Assembly: GCF_018294505.1 (NCBI RefSeq)
Contig: NC_057801.1
Span: 848,606,274 to 848,670,273 of the forward strand
Origin: Triticum aestivum
Lineage: Eukaryota; Streptophyta; Magnoliopsida; Poales; Poaceae
Direction: 5' to 3'
DNA: 64,000 nt
Under the pieces are notes generated by a model. That model was not told the DNA's origin, did no database searches, and was given only the letters and a program-made list of their open reading frames with translations. Position numbers and translations under genes: made by a program. Positions 1 to 9,969 of the stretch are shown piece by piece. Each line of letters begins with the position of its first letter. Position 1 is the first letter of the stretch.

Positions 1-2054
1 TGCCGGAGGTGGATTGGGGGGCGGCGTCTGATCACCCGCCGGACGAGGACTGGGGGGCGGCGTCTGATCACCCGCCGGACGTTGTGGACTGGGGGGCGTC
101 GGCTGACGTGACGGAGGTGTAGGTGAACCGCCACCACCGTAGGGGGGTGGACTTGTTGTCCTTGGCGCCTCGCCTGGAAACTTGATAAACTTCTTTTGCC
201 ATAGAATGAAATGGCGCTTGACATCTCCAAGTCTTTTCTCCCCTTCAGTTGTAGCAATGTCAATCTCCAGGTCCTCAAACCCTTGGACTATGTCCTTCAC
301 CGTGACACGAGCATAGCCATCTTGAATGGGGTTGTTGTGGTGGAGTGCTCCAGGTAAACATGGTAAAGCACTGCCGATGGCTACCTTCATGGACATGTTC
401 CCGATAGGATAATACAGATGACATTCTTTCATCTCCTTTATATCGTCCACGGGGTAGCGAGGAGGCTCCGGTGCAGTAATTTCGACCACCAGAGGCTCCG
501 GTGCAGTAATTTCGACCACCAGAGGCTCCGGTGCAGTAATTTCGATTGTCGGTGCATCTGCACCAGCCGGTGGGGCCTCCGTGGAAGCCACACTGCTTCT
601 CCGCTGCTGGCTTCTGAGATCCGCTGGATGATCTTCATGCTGTGCCCGAGCTGCATCTCTTTCGGCTACTAGTACACTCACGGTTTTCTTCATCACATCC
701 ATTTCCGATGCCAACCGCGCCACAACATCTGCTTCCCGATCCATCTTTCTCTTCCGGCTTCTGTAACCGTACGGGTCATCATTCTGGGGGAACCCTATTT
801 TCCACGGAATGTGCCCCATGCCTCGTACACGTCCTCCGTGTTCAGGATTCCCGAGGGCTTTTGTCAGCGCGTCGTTCTCTCTGTTGAACTTGATCTTCCC
901 CTCTTGAGCATCCCTCATTGCGTCAATAAGGGCTTGGGTGGGTTTAATTATTTTGCCCCGGTAAACACACTCCCCTGTCTCCGGGTTCAGCGTTCCCCCA
1001 TGCCCGTACCACCAGCTTTTGGCCCTTGGGTCCCATCCCTCCGTACCTGGACGGATTCCTCGCGCCCTCAGCTCGTTCTCCATCTTCTCCCACCTAGGCT
1101 CCCAAAGGCGATACCCTTCTGGCCCCATAATATGATTGTACTCCTTCTTAGCCGCATTTTCCTTATTTTTTTCGATATTTGAATGAACTGCTCCGATTTC
1201 TTTTGCTTCACAAATTCTGGCCAATCATGTTTCAGTTTCTCATATTGTCCTTCGAAATCCGGAGTCTTGTTCTGCTTGACAAAGTCATGGGCTAGATTTT
1301 GCTTGAATTTCCGGAATGCGTCGGCCATCTTATGAAGAGCGAACTGTTTGACTAGCCTCCTCCTCTCCTTGTTTTCCTCAATCTTGTTACCCTCCTCATC
1401 GAATTTGTTGTATTCCGGAGGTAGAACGAAATGTTCCATAAGCTTCTTGAAGCAATCTTTTTTTGTTCTCTTATCGACAAAAGTGAAACCAGCAATTCGT
1501 GCCTTCTTTGGCTTATTCCACTCCTGGACAGTGATCGAGACGTTGTCTCTAACAATGGCTCCGCATTGGTTGACAAACTTGGTGGCGTTCTTGCAGGGCT
1601 CCAGCGGCCTGCCGGTTGCACTGTCGACAACCTCGATGGTGCATGTTTCTCCTTGTTTCATCGTCTTGGTTGCGCCACGCTTTGACGACGTACTCGATTG
1701 TTTCGACGATCCGGCCGAGGGCTAAAATAAGAAAGAGAGTCGCGCACGTTAGTCCACACATATTTATTCAAATCAGTTAGTTTGTATCACCAGAGGCTCA
1801 ATGTATATATATACCTCGGCGCCGGAGGTGGTTGCTACTTCCATTTGAAGATCGTCGTTTATCGACGTTTGTTCGGCATCATCTTGCTGACGGCGCCCTT
1901 CATCTTCACCGTCAAGGTTCAGATAAGAAGAGATATCATCTTCTTCTTGTCCGGTCGGCACATATAGAATATCGCCGTTTATGATGCCGAACATATGTGC
2001 TTCACCGTCCGGATCATAGTTGTCCATAATCGGGTCAGCTCTATCGTCCGCCAT
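1..2054 (-). pseudogene. CACTA second gene (En/Spm accessory protein), 5' part, frameshifted
   Basis: Exon 1 runs 2054-1815 (80 codons from an ATG at 2054, an acidic D/E-rich leader). A GT..AG intron occupies 1814-1722 and exon 2 runs from 1721 off the left edge. The protein aligns along its length with the second gene of element B at 22487: same intron position and phase, the conserved stretch around 'ALGNPEH', the 'QQRRSSVAST' motif, and a proline-rich tail of repeated 'AGDQTPPP' units in the first 180 bases. The middle resembles the plant En/Spm accessory family (Pfam Transposase_24). The frame is lost at a 7-base T run (1166-1172 on the plus strand): before it the frame reads KKIRKMRLRR, while the shifted frame reads NKENAAKKEYNHIMGPEGY and stays open to base 1. 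A one-base loss in the homopolymer (or an assembly error) would explain it. The role is inferred to be a TnpA-like or accessory function. Confidence 0.75.
466..545. repeat. 30-bp tandem repeat, ~2.7 copies, inside the second gene of element A
   Basis: The unit starts ctccggtgcagtaatttcga and repeats every 30 bp. On the minus strand it encodes a 10-residue unit EITAPEPLVV just before the conserved PVDDIKEMKECH segment. Element B lacks it at this place, so it is an in-frame expansion specific to A. Confidence 0.9.
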
Positions 2055-2559
2055 TATGCCAGTCCTGAAAACATGTAGTAAAAACAAATTAATTAAGTGG
2101 TAGAGCGCGAGGAAGGGCGGTGGCGAAAGGAGGGGGCGAGGAAGGGGTGGGAGAGGGTGTCGCGGTAGAGCGCGAGACGGGGCGGCAGACGACGGCGTCA
2201 CGGAGAGGGAGGCGAGGACAACACACATGTATAACCCTCGCCGCCCCCTCTCGATCCTTAAAAAAAACACCGCGCGCATCGCCGCCCCCTCTCCGTATAT
2301 ACGTTTTTTTTTGTTAATTATCAAATTTTACGGTTATTTGTTAAGTTATACGTTTTTTGTTAATTAAGTTATTTTACGGTTATACGTTTTTTGTTAAGTT
2401 ATTTTACCGTTTTTGTTAAGTTATTTTACGGTTATACGGTTATCAAATTTTATGGTTATACGTTTTTTGTTAAGTTATTTTACCGTTTTTGTTAAACTAA
2501 TTAACTAGTTAAAATTAAAAAGAACAAAAAAAATTCTCTCTCTCTCTCCACGATCTCGC

Positions 2560-2880
2560 TAGCTCTCTGTACGTGGGCGAGAGGGGGCGGCGGGCGACGG
2601 CGGGCGGCGGCGTTGAGGGCGGACGAGAGGCGGCGCAGTGGGCGAGGGAGGCCGGCCGGCGTGGGCGAGAGGGGGCGGCGGGCGACGGACGTGGGCGAGA
2701 GGGGGCGGAGGGCGACGGCGGGCGGCGTACGAGGGCGAGAGGGGGCGGCGGGCGCCGTACGTGGGCGAGAGGGGGCGGCGGGCGACGGCGGGCGGCGTCG
2801 AGGGCGAGGGCGACGGCGGGCGGCGTCGAGGGCGAGGGCGACGGCGGCAGGCCTTCGGCGCGGTAGAGAAGACGAGAAAT
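2560..2880. repeat. GC-rich tandem leader of the second gene in element A
   Basis: Imperfect units of gtgggcgagagggggcgg and ggcgacggcgggcggc are tandemly repeated. The block lies between the TATA motif (2903-2913) and the ATG of the second gene (2054) and so probably forms part of its 5' leader. Several open frames here arise from the repeat and are not treated as genes. AT-rich sequence (2320-2540) with repeated ttttgttaagttatttta units follows towards the ATG. Confidence 0.7.
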
Positions 2881-2902
2881 GCCCGCGACGGGTCGGGCCC
2901 TT

Positions 2903-2913
2903 GTATTTATAGC
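2903..2913 (-). promoter_or_regulatory. TATA-like box for the second gene of element A
   Basis: On the minus strand this reads GGCTATAAATA, immediately inside the internal palindromic repeat block and upstream of the GC-rich leader. Element B has a TATATAAG at the equivalent place (21047-21054). Confidence 0.55.
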
Positions 2914-2916
2914 CCC

Positions 2917-3118
2917 CCCTTTAGTCGCGGCTGGGGAGGCGACCCGCGACTAAAGGGCAACCTTTAGTCGCGGTTGGGGAGGCGACCCGCGACTAAAGGG
3001 TAACCTTTAGTCGCGGTTGGGGAGGCGACCGGCGACTAAAGGGCTTTTTTGGCGGGTTTTTCGTTCCCGCGCGCAACGACCTTTAGTCGCGGTTGGGCAG
3101 GCCAACCGCGACTAAAGG
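2917..3118. repeat. Internal copy of CACTA subterminal palindromes (element A)
   Basis: Four ~40-bp imperfect palindromes, each opening with CTTTAGTCGCGG and closing with the complementary CGCGACTAAAG, are stacked head to tail. They share the core AGTCGCGGTT with the terminal repeats at 7269-7425 but lie in the middle of the element, directly upstream of the second gene's TATA. In characterised En/Spm elements subterminal repeats are TnpA binding sites; the same role here is an inference. Confidence 0.85.
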
Positions 3119-3149
3119 TATTTTTAAAATACTTTTTCTTTTTCAAAAT

Positions 3150-3485
3150 CTTAAAAATACAAATAATATATCAAAAAATTCAGAAAAATAAAACTAATTC
3201 AATTCAATATGTTAAAAACACAAATATTATATCAAAAAATTCAGAAAAATAAAACTAATTCAATTCAAAATTCTAAAAATACAAATAATATATCAAAAAA
3301 TTAAGAAAATAAAACTAATTCAATTCAAAATGTTAAAAATACAAATAATATATCAAAAAATTCAGAAAAATAAAACTAATTCAATTCAATATGTTAAAAA
3401 CACAAATATTATATCAAAAAATTCAGAAAAATAAAACTAATTCAATTCAAAATTCTAAAAATACAAATAATATATCAAAAAATTA
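3150..3485. repeat. AT-rich ~62-bp tandem array 3' of transposase A
   Basis: About five copies of a unit built around atatcaaaaaattcagaaaa and aaaactaattcaattcaa, just beyond the transposase stop codon. Element B has a different A-rich tandem array at the corresponding place (19553-20610), so a tandem AT-rich spacer between the two genes is a shared architectural feature. Confidence 0.85.
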
Positions 3486-3561
3486 TTACACCAAACACAT
3501 CACGGGTAATATAATTCACATGATCCATTCAACAAAGTTTGGTACAATAAATTATTACACA

Positions 3562-6500
3562 TCATTTCTTCCCTTGTGTCCCTGCTTGCTTACGATTGTG
3601 CCGTATCCATGGAGCATCCTCATCATTTAACTTAATGCTTGGGTCGGTGTTCACTTTGAAGGGCGGAATTTCAGCAAACATATTATAATCTTCTGACATG
3701 TCTGTCTTGTCCTCCACTCCCACGATGTTTCTTTTCCCTGAAAGAACAATGTGGCGCTTTGGATCATCGCATGATGTACTGATCGTTTTCTTATCTTTCC
3801 GTTTCCTCGGTTTGCTACTCATGTCCTTCACATAGAAAACCTGAGCGACATCTTTCGCTAGGACGAATGGTTCGTCAAGGTAACCAAGATTGTTGAAATC
3901 CACCATTGTCATTCCGTATTGCTGGTCCACCTTTACCCCACCTCCAGTTAGCTTGAACCATTTGCACCGGAACAAAGGGACCTTAAAGGAGGGTCCATAG
4001 TCAAGTTCCCATATCTCCTCTATGTAACCATAATATGTGACCTTTTGCCCATTCTCGGTTGCTGCATCAAAGCAGACACCACTGTTTTGGTTGGTGCTCT
4101 TTTTATCTTGGGCGATCGTGTAAAATGTATTCCCATTTATCTCGTACCCTTGGAAAGTCGTTATAGTCGAAGATGGTGTCTTGGCCAACATGTACAGCTG
4201 ATCTACAACATCATTGTCATTCATTAAATGTTTTCTCAACCAACTGCCGAAAGTCTCCATGTGGGCCTTCCTAATCCAGGATTCAGGCTTCCCCGGGTTG
4301 TCCGAGCGTAAAATATTCTTGTGTTTCTCAAAGTACGGAGCCACCAAGCTGAAATTGGTCAGTACAGTGTGGTGTGCTTCAGTCAGAGAATGGCCGTCCA
4401 TACATGTCGTTGATTTCCTTCCGATCGTGCCTTTTCCACTTAGTCTCCCCTCGTGCCGCGATCGAGGAAGACCAATCGGCTTAAGGTCAGGAACAAAGTC
4501 AACACAAAACTCAATTACCTCCTCATTTCCATAGCCCTTGGCGATGCTTCCTTCTGGCCTAGCACGGTTACGAACATATTTCTTTAATACTCCCATGAAC
4601 CTCTCGAAGGGGAACATATTGTGTAGAAATACAGGACCGAGAATGAAAATCTCTTCGACTAGGTGAACCAAGAGGTGCGTCATAATATTGAAGAAGGATG
4701 GCGGGAACACCAACTCGAAACTGACAAGACATTGGATCACATCGTTCTGTAACCGTGGTAGATCTTCTGGATTGATTACCTTCTGAGAGATTGCATTGAG
4801 GAATGCACATAGCTTCACAATGGCTACTCGAACATTTTCCGGCAGGAGCCCCCTCAAAGCAATCGGAAGCAATTGCGTCATAATCACGTGGCAGTCGTGA
4901 GACTTCAGGTTTTGGAACTTTTTCTCCGCCATGTTTATTATTCTCTTTATATTGGACGAGAATCCAGACGGGACCTTCATACTGCTCAGGCATTCAAAAA
5001 AGATGACCTTCTCTTCTTTGGTCAGAGCGTAGCTGGCACGACCTTGAAACCATTCCGGATGCCGGTCATCAGGGTCTTTCAAACGTTGCTGGTCCTGCCG
5101 TACTTCCTTTGTATCATTTGTCTTCCCATACACGCCCAAGAAGCTTAGGAGGTTCACGCAAATATTCTTCGTAACGTGCATCACGTCGATTGCAGAGCGG
5201 ACTTCTAGGACTTTCCAATATTCTAGCTCCCAGAATATAGATTTCTTCTTCCACATGGCTGCGTGCCCGTCAGCTCCCTTCGGAACTGATTGTCCGCCAG
5301 GACCCTTTCCAAAGATGACTTTCAAATCCTTGACCATATCAAATACCTCAGCACTAGTGCGTTCCGCAGGCTTCGGCCGGTGATCTGCCTTGCCGTTGTA
5401 ATGCTTGCCTTTCTTTCTTACTGGATGAATTTTTGGAAGAAATCGACGATGCCCAAGGTACACGTTCTTCTTACAATTTGGCAAATGTACACTTTCAGTC
5501 TCATGTAAGCAGTGCGTGCATGCATTGTATCCCTTATTTGACAGTCCCGAAAGGTTACTAAGAGCAGGCCAATCGTTGATGGTTACGAAAAGCAACGCTC
5601 GTAGGTTAAATTCCTCTTTTTTGTGCTCATCCCACACACGGACACCAGGTCTGCCCCACAGCTGTAAAAGTTCATCAACTAATGGCCTTAGGTACACATC
5701 GATGTCGTTGCCGGGTTGCTTCGGACCTTGGATGAGCACTGGCATCATAATGAACTTCCGCTTCATGCACAACCAAGGAGGAAGGTTGTAGATGCATAGA
5801 GTCACGGGCCAGGTGCTATGGCTGGAGCTCTGCTCGCCAAAAGGATTCATGCCATCTGTACTTAGACCAAATCTTATGTTCCTTGCGTCAGCTGCAAAAT
5901 CTTTGAACTCTCTGTCGATCTTTCTCCATTGCGTTCCATCTGTAGTGTGTCTCAACTCCCCGTCCGACTTACGGTCCTCTTTGTGCCATCGCAACAACTT
6001 GGCATGCTCTTTGTTCCTGAACAGACGTTTCAACCGTGGTATTATAGGAGCATACCACATCACCTTGGCGGGAACCCTCTTCCTGGGTTTCTCGCCCTCA
6101 ACATCGTCACCAGGGTCATCGCCTCTGATCTTATAACGCAATGCAGTGCATACCGGGCATTCATTCCAATTCTCGTATTCACCGCGGTAGAGGATGCAGT
6201 CGTTGATGCATGCATGTATCTTCAGAACCTCTAAACCTAGAGGGTAGACAACCTTCTTTGCTTCGTACGTACTGGCGGGCAACTCGTTATTCTTTGGAAA
6301 CATATTCTTCAACATTTTCAGCAAGTTTTCAAATGTCGAGTCAGCTACACCTGCCTGTGCCTTCCATTTCAGCAAATCCAGTGTGCAGCACAGCTTTTTC
6401 AGACCATCATCGCATCCGGGGTACAACGACTTTCTGTGATCCTCTAACATGCGATCCAAATTCTCCCTCTCCTTTTCAGTTTCGCAGCGTCTCCGTGCAT

Positions 6501-6936
6501 CAGCAATGGTCCGACCAAGATCATCAACGGTCTCATCACGTGCCTCTTCTTCACCTTCACCTTCACCTTCCCCTTCACCTTCCCCTTCACCTTCCCCTTC
6601 ACCTTCCCCTTCACCTTCAGCATCCTCCATGAAAGTATCACCGAAATGAGCAAGATAGCTTTCATCGATGAAATCATCCCCTTCTTCATCTTCTTCCATT
6701 ATAACCCCTCTTTCTCCATGCTTGGTCCAACAATTATAGCTTGGCATGAAACCGTGCCGAAGCAGGTGCAGGTGAACTTCTCTTGAGGAAGAGTAACCCT
6801 TCTGATTCTTACAGTCAACACATGGACAGATAACAAAACCCTTCTGCTTGTTCGCATTAGCCACTACGAGGAAATCTTTCAAACCCGTAGTGAACTCGCG
6901 GGAGAGTCGGTTACCGTACATCCATTGCCGATTCAT
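3562..6936 (-). CDS. TNP2-type CACTA transposase (TnpD-like), apparently intact
   Basis: An uninterrupted 1124-codon frame. I take the ATG at 6936 (MNRQWMYG) rather than the upstream in-frame ATG at 6975, because a 3' splice site (aatgcag) ends directly before it and element B has the same arrangement at 17474. Approximate domains, counted from the 6975 ATG: transposase-associated N-terminal domain with CPCVDC (14-88); an acidic tract with about ten Glu-Gly pairs (119-143); TNP2/Transposase_21 (240-675), with acidic residues in STDGMNPF (D374), TINDWPALS (D468) and SAIDVMHVTKN (D597) as catalytic candidates; DUF4218-like region (690-830) with HNMFPFERFMGVLKKYVRNR; and DUF4216-like region (960-1030) around GYIEEIWELDYG. 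It would act in the nucleus, binding element ends and cutting them. Full domain content and no stops suggest a possibly functional enzyme. Product class is well supported; activity is unknown. Confidence 0.92.
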   Translation of the reverse strand: MNRQWMYGNRLSREFTTGLKDFLVVANANKQKGFVICPCVDCKNQKGYSSSREVHLHLLRHGFMPSYNCWTKHGERGVIMEEDEEGDDFIDESYLAHFGDTFMEDAEGEGEGEGEGEGEGEGEGEGEGEEEARDETVDDLGRTIADARRRCETEKERENLDRMLEDHRKSLYPGCDDGLKKLCCTLDLLKWKAQAGVADSTFENLLKMLKNMFPKNNELPASTYEAKKVVYPLGLEVLKIHACINDCILYRGEYENWNECPVCTALRYKIRGDDPGDDVEGEKPRKRVPAKVMWYAPIIPRLKRLFRNKEHAKLLRWHKEDRKSDGELRHTTDGTQWRKIDREFKDFAADARNIRFGLSTDGMNPFGEQSSSHSTWPVTLCIYNLPPWLCMKRKFIMMPVLIQGPKQPGNDIDVYLRPLVDELLQLWGRPGVRVWDEHKKEEFNLRALLFVTINDWPALSNLSGLSNKGYNACTHCLHETESVHLPNCKKNVYLGHRRFLPKIHPVRKKGKHYNGKADHRPKPAERTSAEVFDMVKDLKVIFGKGPGGQSVPKGADGHAAMWKKKSIFWELEYWKVLEVRSAIDVMHVTKNICVNLLSFLGVYGKTNDTKEVRQDQQRLKDPDDRHPEWFQGRASYALTKEEKVIFFECLSSMKVPSGFSSNIKRIINMAEKKFQNLKSHDCHVIMTQLLPIALRGLLPENVRVAIVKLCAFLNAISQKVINPEDLPRLQNDVIQCLVSFELVFPPSFFNIMTHLLVHLVEEIFILGPVFLHNMFPFERFMGVLKKYVRNRARPEGSIAKGYGNEEVIEFCVDFVPDLKPIGLPRSRHEGRLSGKGTIGRKSTTCMDGHSLTEAHHTVLTNFSLVAPYFEKHKNILRSDNPGKPESWIRKAHMETFGSWLRKHLMNDNDVVDQLYMLAKTPSSTITTFQGYEINGNTFYTIAQDKKSTNQNSGVCFDAATENGQKVTYYGYIEEIWELDYGPSFKVPLFRCKWFKLTGGGVKVDQQYGMTMVDFNNLGYLDEPFVLAKDVAQVFYVKDMSSKPRKRKDKKTISTSCDDPKRHIVLSGKRNIVGVEDKTDMSEDYNMFAEIPPFKVNTDPSIKLNDEDAPWIRHNRKQAGTQGKK

Positions 6937-7251
6937 CTGCATTATTACAATATAAAATATATAATTAACCATCATGCATTTGTTAAACTAACTAGCTATA
7001 AATAATAGAAATTAAACAATGAACAACACACATGCATATTTTATCAATGACACACATGCATGAAAGGTTCAAGTTGCTAACCGCGATCGAGGAGGAACCT
7101 CAAGTGTGGCTCCAACACTTCATATCATGTTTGTTTCACGCTGTTGGGCATTTCATCAAACACCTTGTGTGCATAAGAGGAACCAAAAGCAAACCTACAC
7201 CCCCTTGTGAAGAGAAGTGGCACCAAATGGCTAAGTGAGTGCGCTGAACTG

Positions 7252-7260
7252 GTATATATA
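7252..7260 (-). promoter_or_regulatory. TATA-like box upstream of transposase A
   Basis: Reads TATATATAC on the minus strand, just inside the palindromic subterminal repeat at 7269-7305. Downstream (7174-7146, minus) is a leader motif containing AGGTGTTTGATG that also occurs in element B at 16554-16580. Confidence 0.55.
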
Positions 7261-7268
7261 GGGAGGAG

Positions 7269-7457
7269 CTTTAGTCGCGGTTGGCCTGGCCAACCGCGAC
7301 TAAAGCCCCTCACGTGCACCAGCTGGCCACCGAGCGCCCTGGCCCAAGCCTTTGGTCGCGGTTCGTCTGCCGAACCGCGACTAAAGACTTCATTAGTCGC
7401 GGTTCCTACAGTTTCGCGACTAATGGGGCTGGACGGAAGCCTCTTTTTCTACCAGTG
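7269..7457. repeat. Terminal and subterminal repeats of CACTA element A
   Basis: 7269-7305 is a perfect palindrome with 18-nt arms around one base, containing AGTCGCGGTTGGCC. Two further palindromic copies lie at about 7351-7387 and 7394-7425. The element ends at 7457 with the inverted CACTGGTAG terminus. Confidence 0.9.
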
Positions 7458-7460
7458 CCT

Positions 7461-9257
7461 TTTACTTGACGCTTGTTGATACCTCGCCATCGCACTTGGC
7501 AGAAGGATTTTCGGTTTTCTCTATTTGACTTGTTGATAATTGAACTTGGGCAAAATTCCTCTGAAATATTTAGGTTTACATGTTTCTGATGTCGGACTAA
7601 GCAATAAATTTTGGAAGGTAGTCACTCAGAAAATTGAAAACGATGTGCCTATTGGCAAGGTAGACTGCTAAATTGGAAGGTAGAGTGTCTTTGGCTCAAT
7701 CATATCTTAGCAATATCCCTATTTTCATGATGCCATTTTATCCACTCCCTGTTGGACTTAGAAAAAAGGCCGATTTCTTTAGATTCAGGCTGGTATGGCA
7801 GAAAGATGGAATAAAAAGAAATATCATCTTGTTAATCGGAAAACATGTTGTTTGCCAAAAAAAACAATTGGGCTTGGGAATACTGAATTTGTATCATTTG
7901 AACAAAGCTCTCCTAGCTAAATTGTTTTGGAAACTGGAAACTAAAGAAGGCCTCTAGGTACACTTTTCTCTCAATAAATATGTCAAAAACAAATGTATAT
8001 CTGGGATTAAGAGAAAATTGGAGATTCTCATTTTTTTTGGCCCAGCTTGTTAAAAGTGAAAAATCTTTTCTATCAACATGTGAAAAAATTTCTGGGGGAT
8101 GGCAAAACCACCATATTCTGAGAAGACTAGTGAGTGGGAAGCAAACCACTGAAAGATGCTTATCCTGGCTTGTATAATAGTCTAATTTTTAATCATGAGA
8201 TATCTGTAGCTGAAGCCATAGACATAGGATGGAATAATTTCACCTTTAGGGGAACTCTGTTCGCAGATTACTTCAAGTTGTGGAACAGCTTAATAAAAGA
8301 TAAATGTGAGGTGGTGAGAATGTCTGAAAGCAAGGATGGACCCAAGTGGATGCTTACTATTGAGGGCATCTTCTCTGTCAAATCCCTCGACATGTTCTTG
8401 ATTAAAACTGATACGGGATTCCCACTGAAATTTCTGGGCAAAGTGAAAATACCAGCTAAAATTAAAATGTTTCTATGGCCGTTGGTCAGAAAAAAGTATT
8501 CTGACTAAAGGTAATCTATTGAAAAAGGGATGGAAAGCTGAAAGGGATGTGCTTTTTTTGGGCAGGATGAAATTGTTAATAATTTATTCTTTGATGTTTG
8601 AATGCGCTGCTGCCAGGATCAATTGGAGCTTCCTGAAGTGTGCATTTGGTCTAAGAATAAGTCCTGTGGATTTACATGATTGTTTTGGAAATTGGGCTAA
8701 AAAAATTCAGAAATCTGATAGGCAGCCAGCCCTCGTTGGGATTTCTGCTATCTGCTGGTCTATTTGGAGATGCAAAAAAGACGTTATTTTCAGAAAAAAA
8801 AAATCATGATCCCATGATTGTAGTGTGAGTGTTTTGTAACTAGATCATGGATTGGTCTATTTTGCTGAAGAAAAAAAAACGAGAGGGAAACCTACTGCGG
8901 CTTGGAGCAAGATTGGTAGAACAGGTGGCAAATGAAATCTATTGGGCGGCCCAGGAGTGGAGACCAGGAGTTCTACGACTTGGTGGCTGACAAAGATGGC
9001 AGAATCGTGAAGGTTGTTGTGTTTGGCCACTAGGCCCTGGCTCTATCTGGTTATAGTTCTTCGGTAGCTGCTGTCCTTAGACCGGTTATATAATGGCCGC
9101 TTTTGTTGGCAGGTTTCTTTTGTTTGCTCTGTAATAGATAACTGAACGTAGGTTATGTGGGATATTTGGTCTCTCTTCAGTAGTGCCGTTTGATGTAATT
9201 CCTTAGGAATTTATGGTTTATAAAATCGGAGCGGGAGCCTCTCTTTTGCTCAAAAAA
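7461..9257 (+). mobile_element. Degenerate L1-type LINE, 3' part
   Basis: Translated pieces in shifting frames follow the 3' half of a plant LINE ORF2. First a 'LKYLGLHVSD' segment (~7555-7600), then 'GRVSLAQSYLSNIP..MPFYPLPVGLRKKADFF' (7673-7957), the connection region (8134-8508), and a zinc-ribbon (zf-RVT) region with 'LMFECAAARINW' (8519-8809). A non-coding tail ends ctcttttgctc followed by eight A residues at 9250-9257. Several frameshifts and stops make it non-functional. It differs in sequence from LINEs D and E. Its 5' part would lie beyond element A, outside this window. Confidence 0.8.
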
Positions 9258-9935
9258 AATTGATGATAGTATCATTCTACCATAAAGTACACTAGAATAT
9301 ACTACGTTTGTATGTTTATTATGGTTAGAGACAAAGATATTCAGTATTAACCATGCCTCTGGTGAGTGAATCTCTATCTCTATGTGCGAGTCAGGGCGCA
9401 TGTGCACATTTGGCACGTCCGTCCTAAATGCAATCTCAACATCACCTTTTAAGAACAAATTTCACACTAGGAGGGTAAGTAAAGGATGCAAACTAATGCA
9501 GACAGGCCTGAAGGGCTTGCCTCCATCAATAACAAGGAATCTGCTGCTGCTCGTGTCAGGTAGATCGTCCAGTCCCGTCAGTAACGGGTTGATTCCACGA
9601 CAAGCAACGTGCTTGCAACCTCTGCCAGTTTTGTCCGTGTGAGGTAAACGCTTTCTCTTGGCTTTGGCGTTGGTAGAGCAGAGGTCCCTCCCATGCTTCC
9701 CTCCAAAATGGCCAGTTTAGATCATCCTTCCTTGCTCGCATCCGGCACACACACATACTACTAGCCGAGAAGAGAATAGTCTGCAAAAAGGGGGAAATTG
9801 AGTGATCAAAATTAGTCCTTCTCTTTGGTTTCTTATTATTAGTCCCTTCGACCTTATATCTCCAAAAAAAGCTACCAATGAGAGATCTTGCTCCGTAGTA
9901 GACTGAAAGATAAACAGAGATCTTGCTCTCGTTCC
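9258..9935. other. No gene recognised
   Basis: No coding signal or terminal repeat seen. The segment 9889-9933 (gctccgtagtagactg ... ctcgttccaatat) recurs with a few changes at 13794-13840, bracketing LINE D and its surroundings. This is a local duplication of unknown origin. Confidence 0.5.
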
Positions 9936-9969
9936 AATATGCACTCTAAAATATGTCTAAATACATCTG
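9936..9969. mobile_element. Left piece of a Stowaway MITE split by LINE D
   Basis: The sequence gcactctaaaatatgtct then aaatacatctg is the interior of a common Triticeae Stowaway. Its continuation (tatgtagtccatattgaaat, ending gaacggagggagta) resumes at 12748-12807 on the far side of LINE D. The outer left arm of the MITE is missing or unrecognisable. Confidence 0.65.

Larger units (their letters stand above)
1..7457 (-). mobile_element. CACTA (En/Spm) transposon A, 3' end off the window
   Basis: The 5' terminus is at 7457: read on the minus strand it begins CACTGGTAGAAAAAGAGGC, a CACTA-type inverted end. Order from that end: subterminal palindromes (7269-7425), TATA (7252-7260), transposase (6936-3562), AT-rich 62-bp tandem array, a second internal block of the same palindromes (2917-3118), a second TATA (2903-2913), a GC-rich leader, then a second gene (2054 to the left edge). 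The matching 3' terminus is not in the window, so target duplication cannot be tested; the three bases outside the 5' end are cct (7458-7460). The outer flank is LINE sequence, so A appears to have inserted into or beside an older LINE. Because its transposase is uninterrupted, A may be a recent or source copy, although its second gene carries a frameshift. Confidence 0.9.

Noticed and set aside
2573..2967. Several overlapping Arg/Gly-rich open frames
   Set aside because: All three frames stay open because of the GC-rich tandem leader repeat; no start context or similarity.
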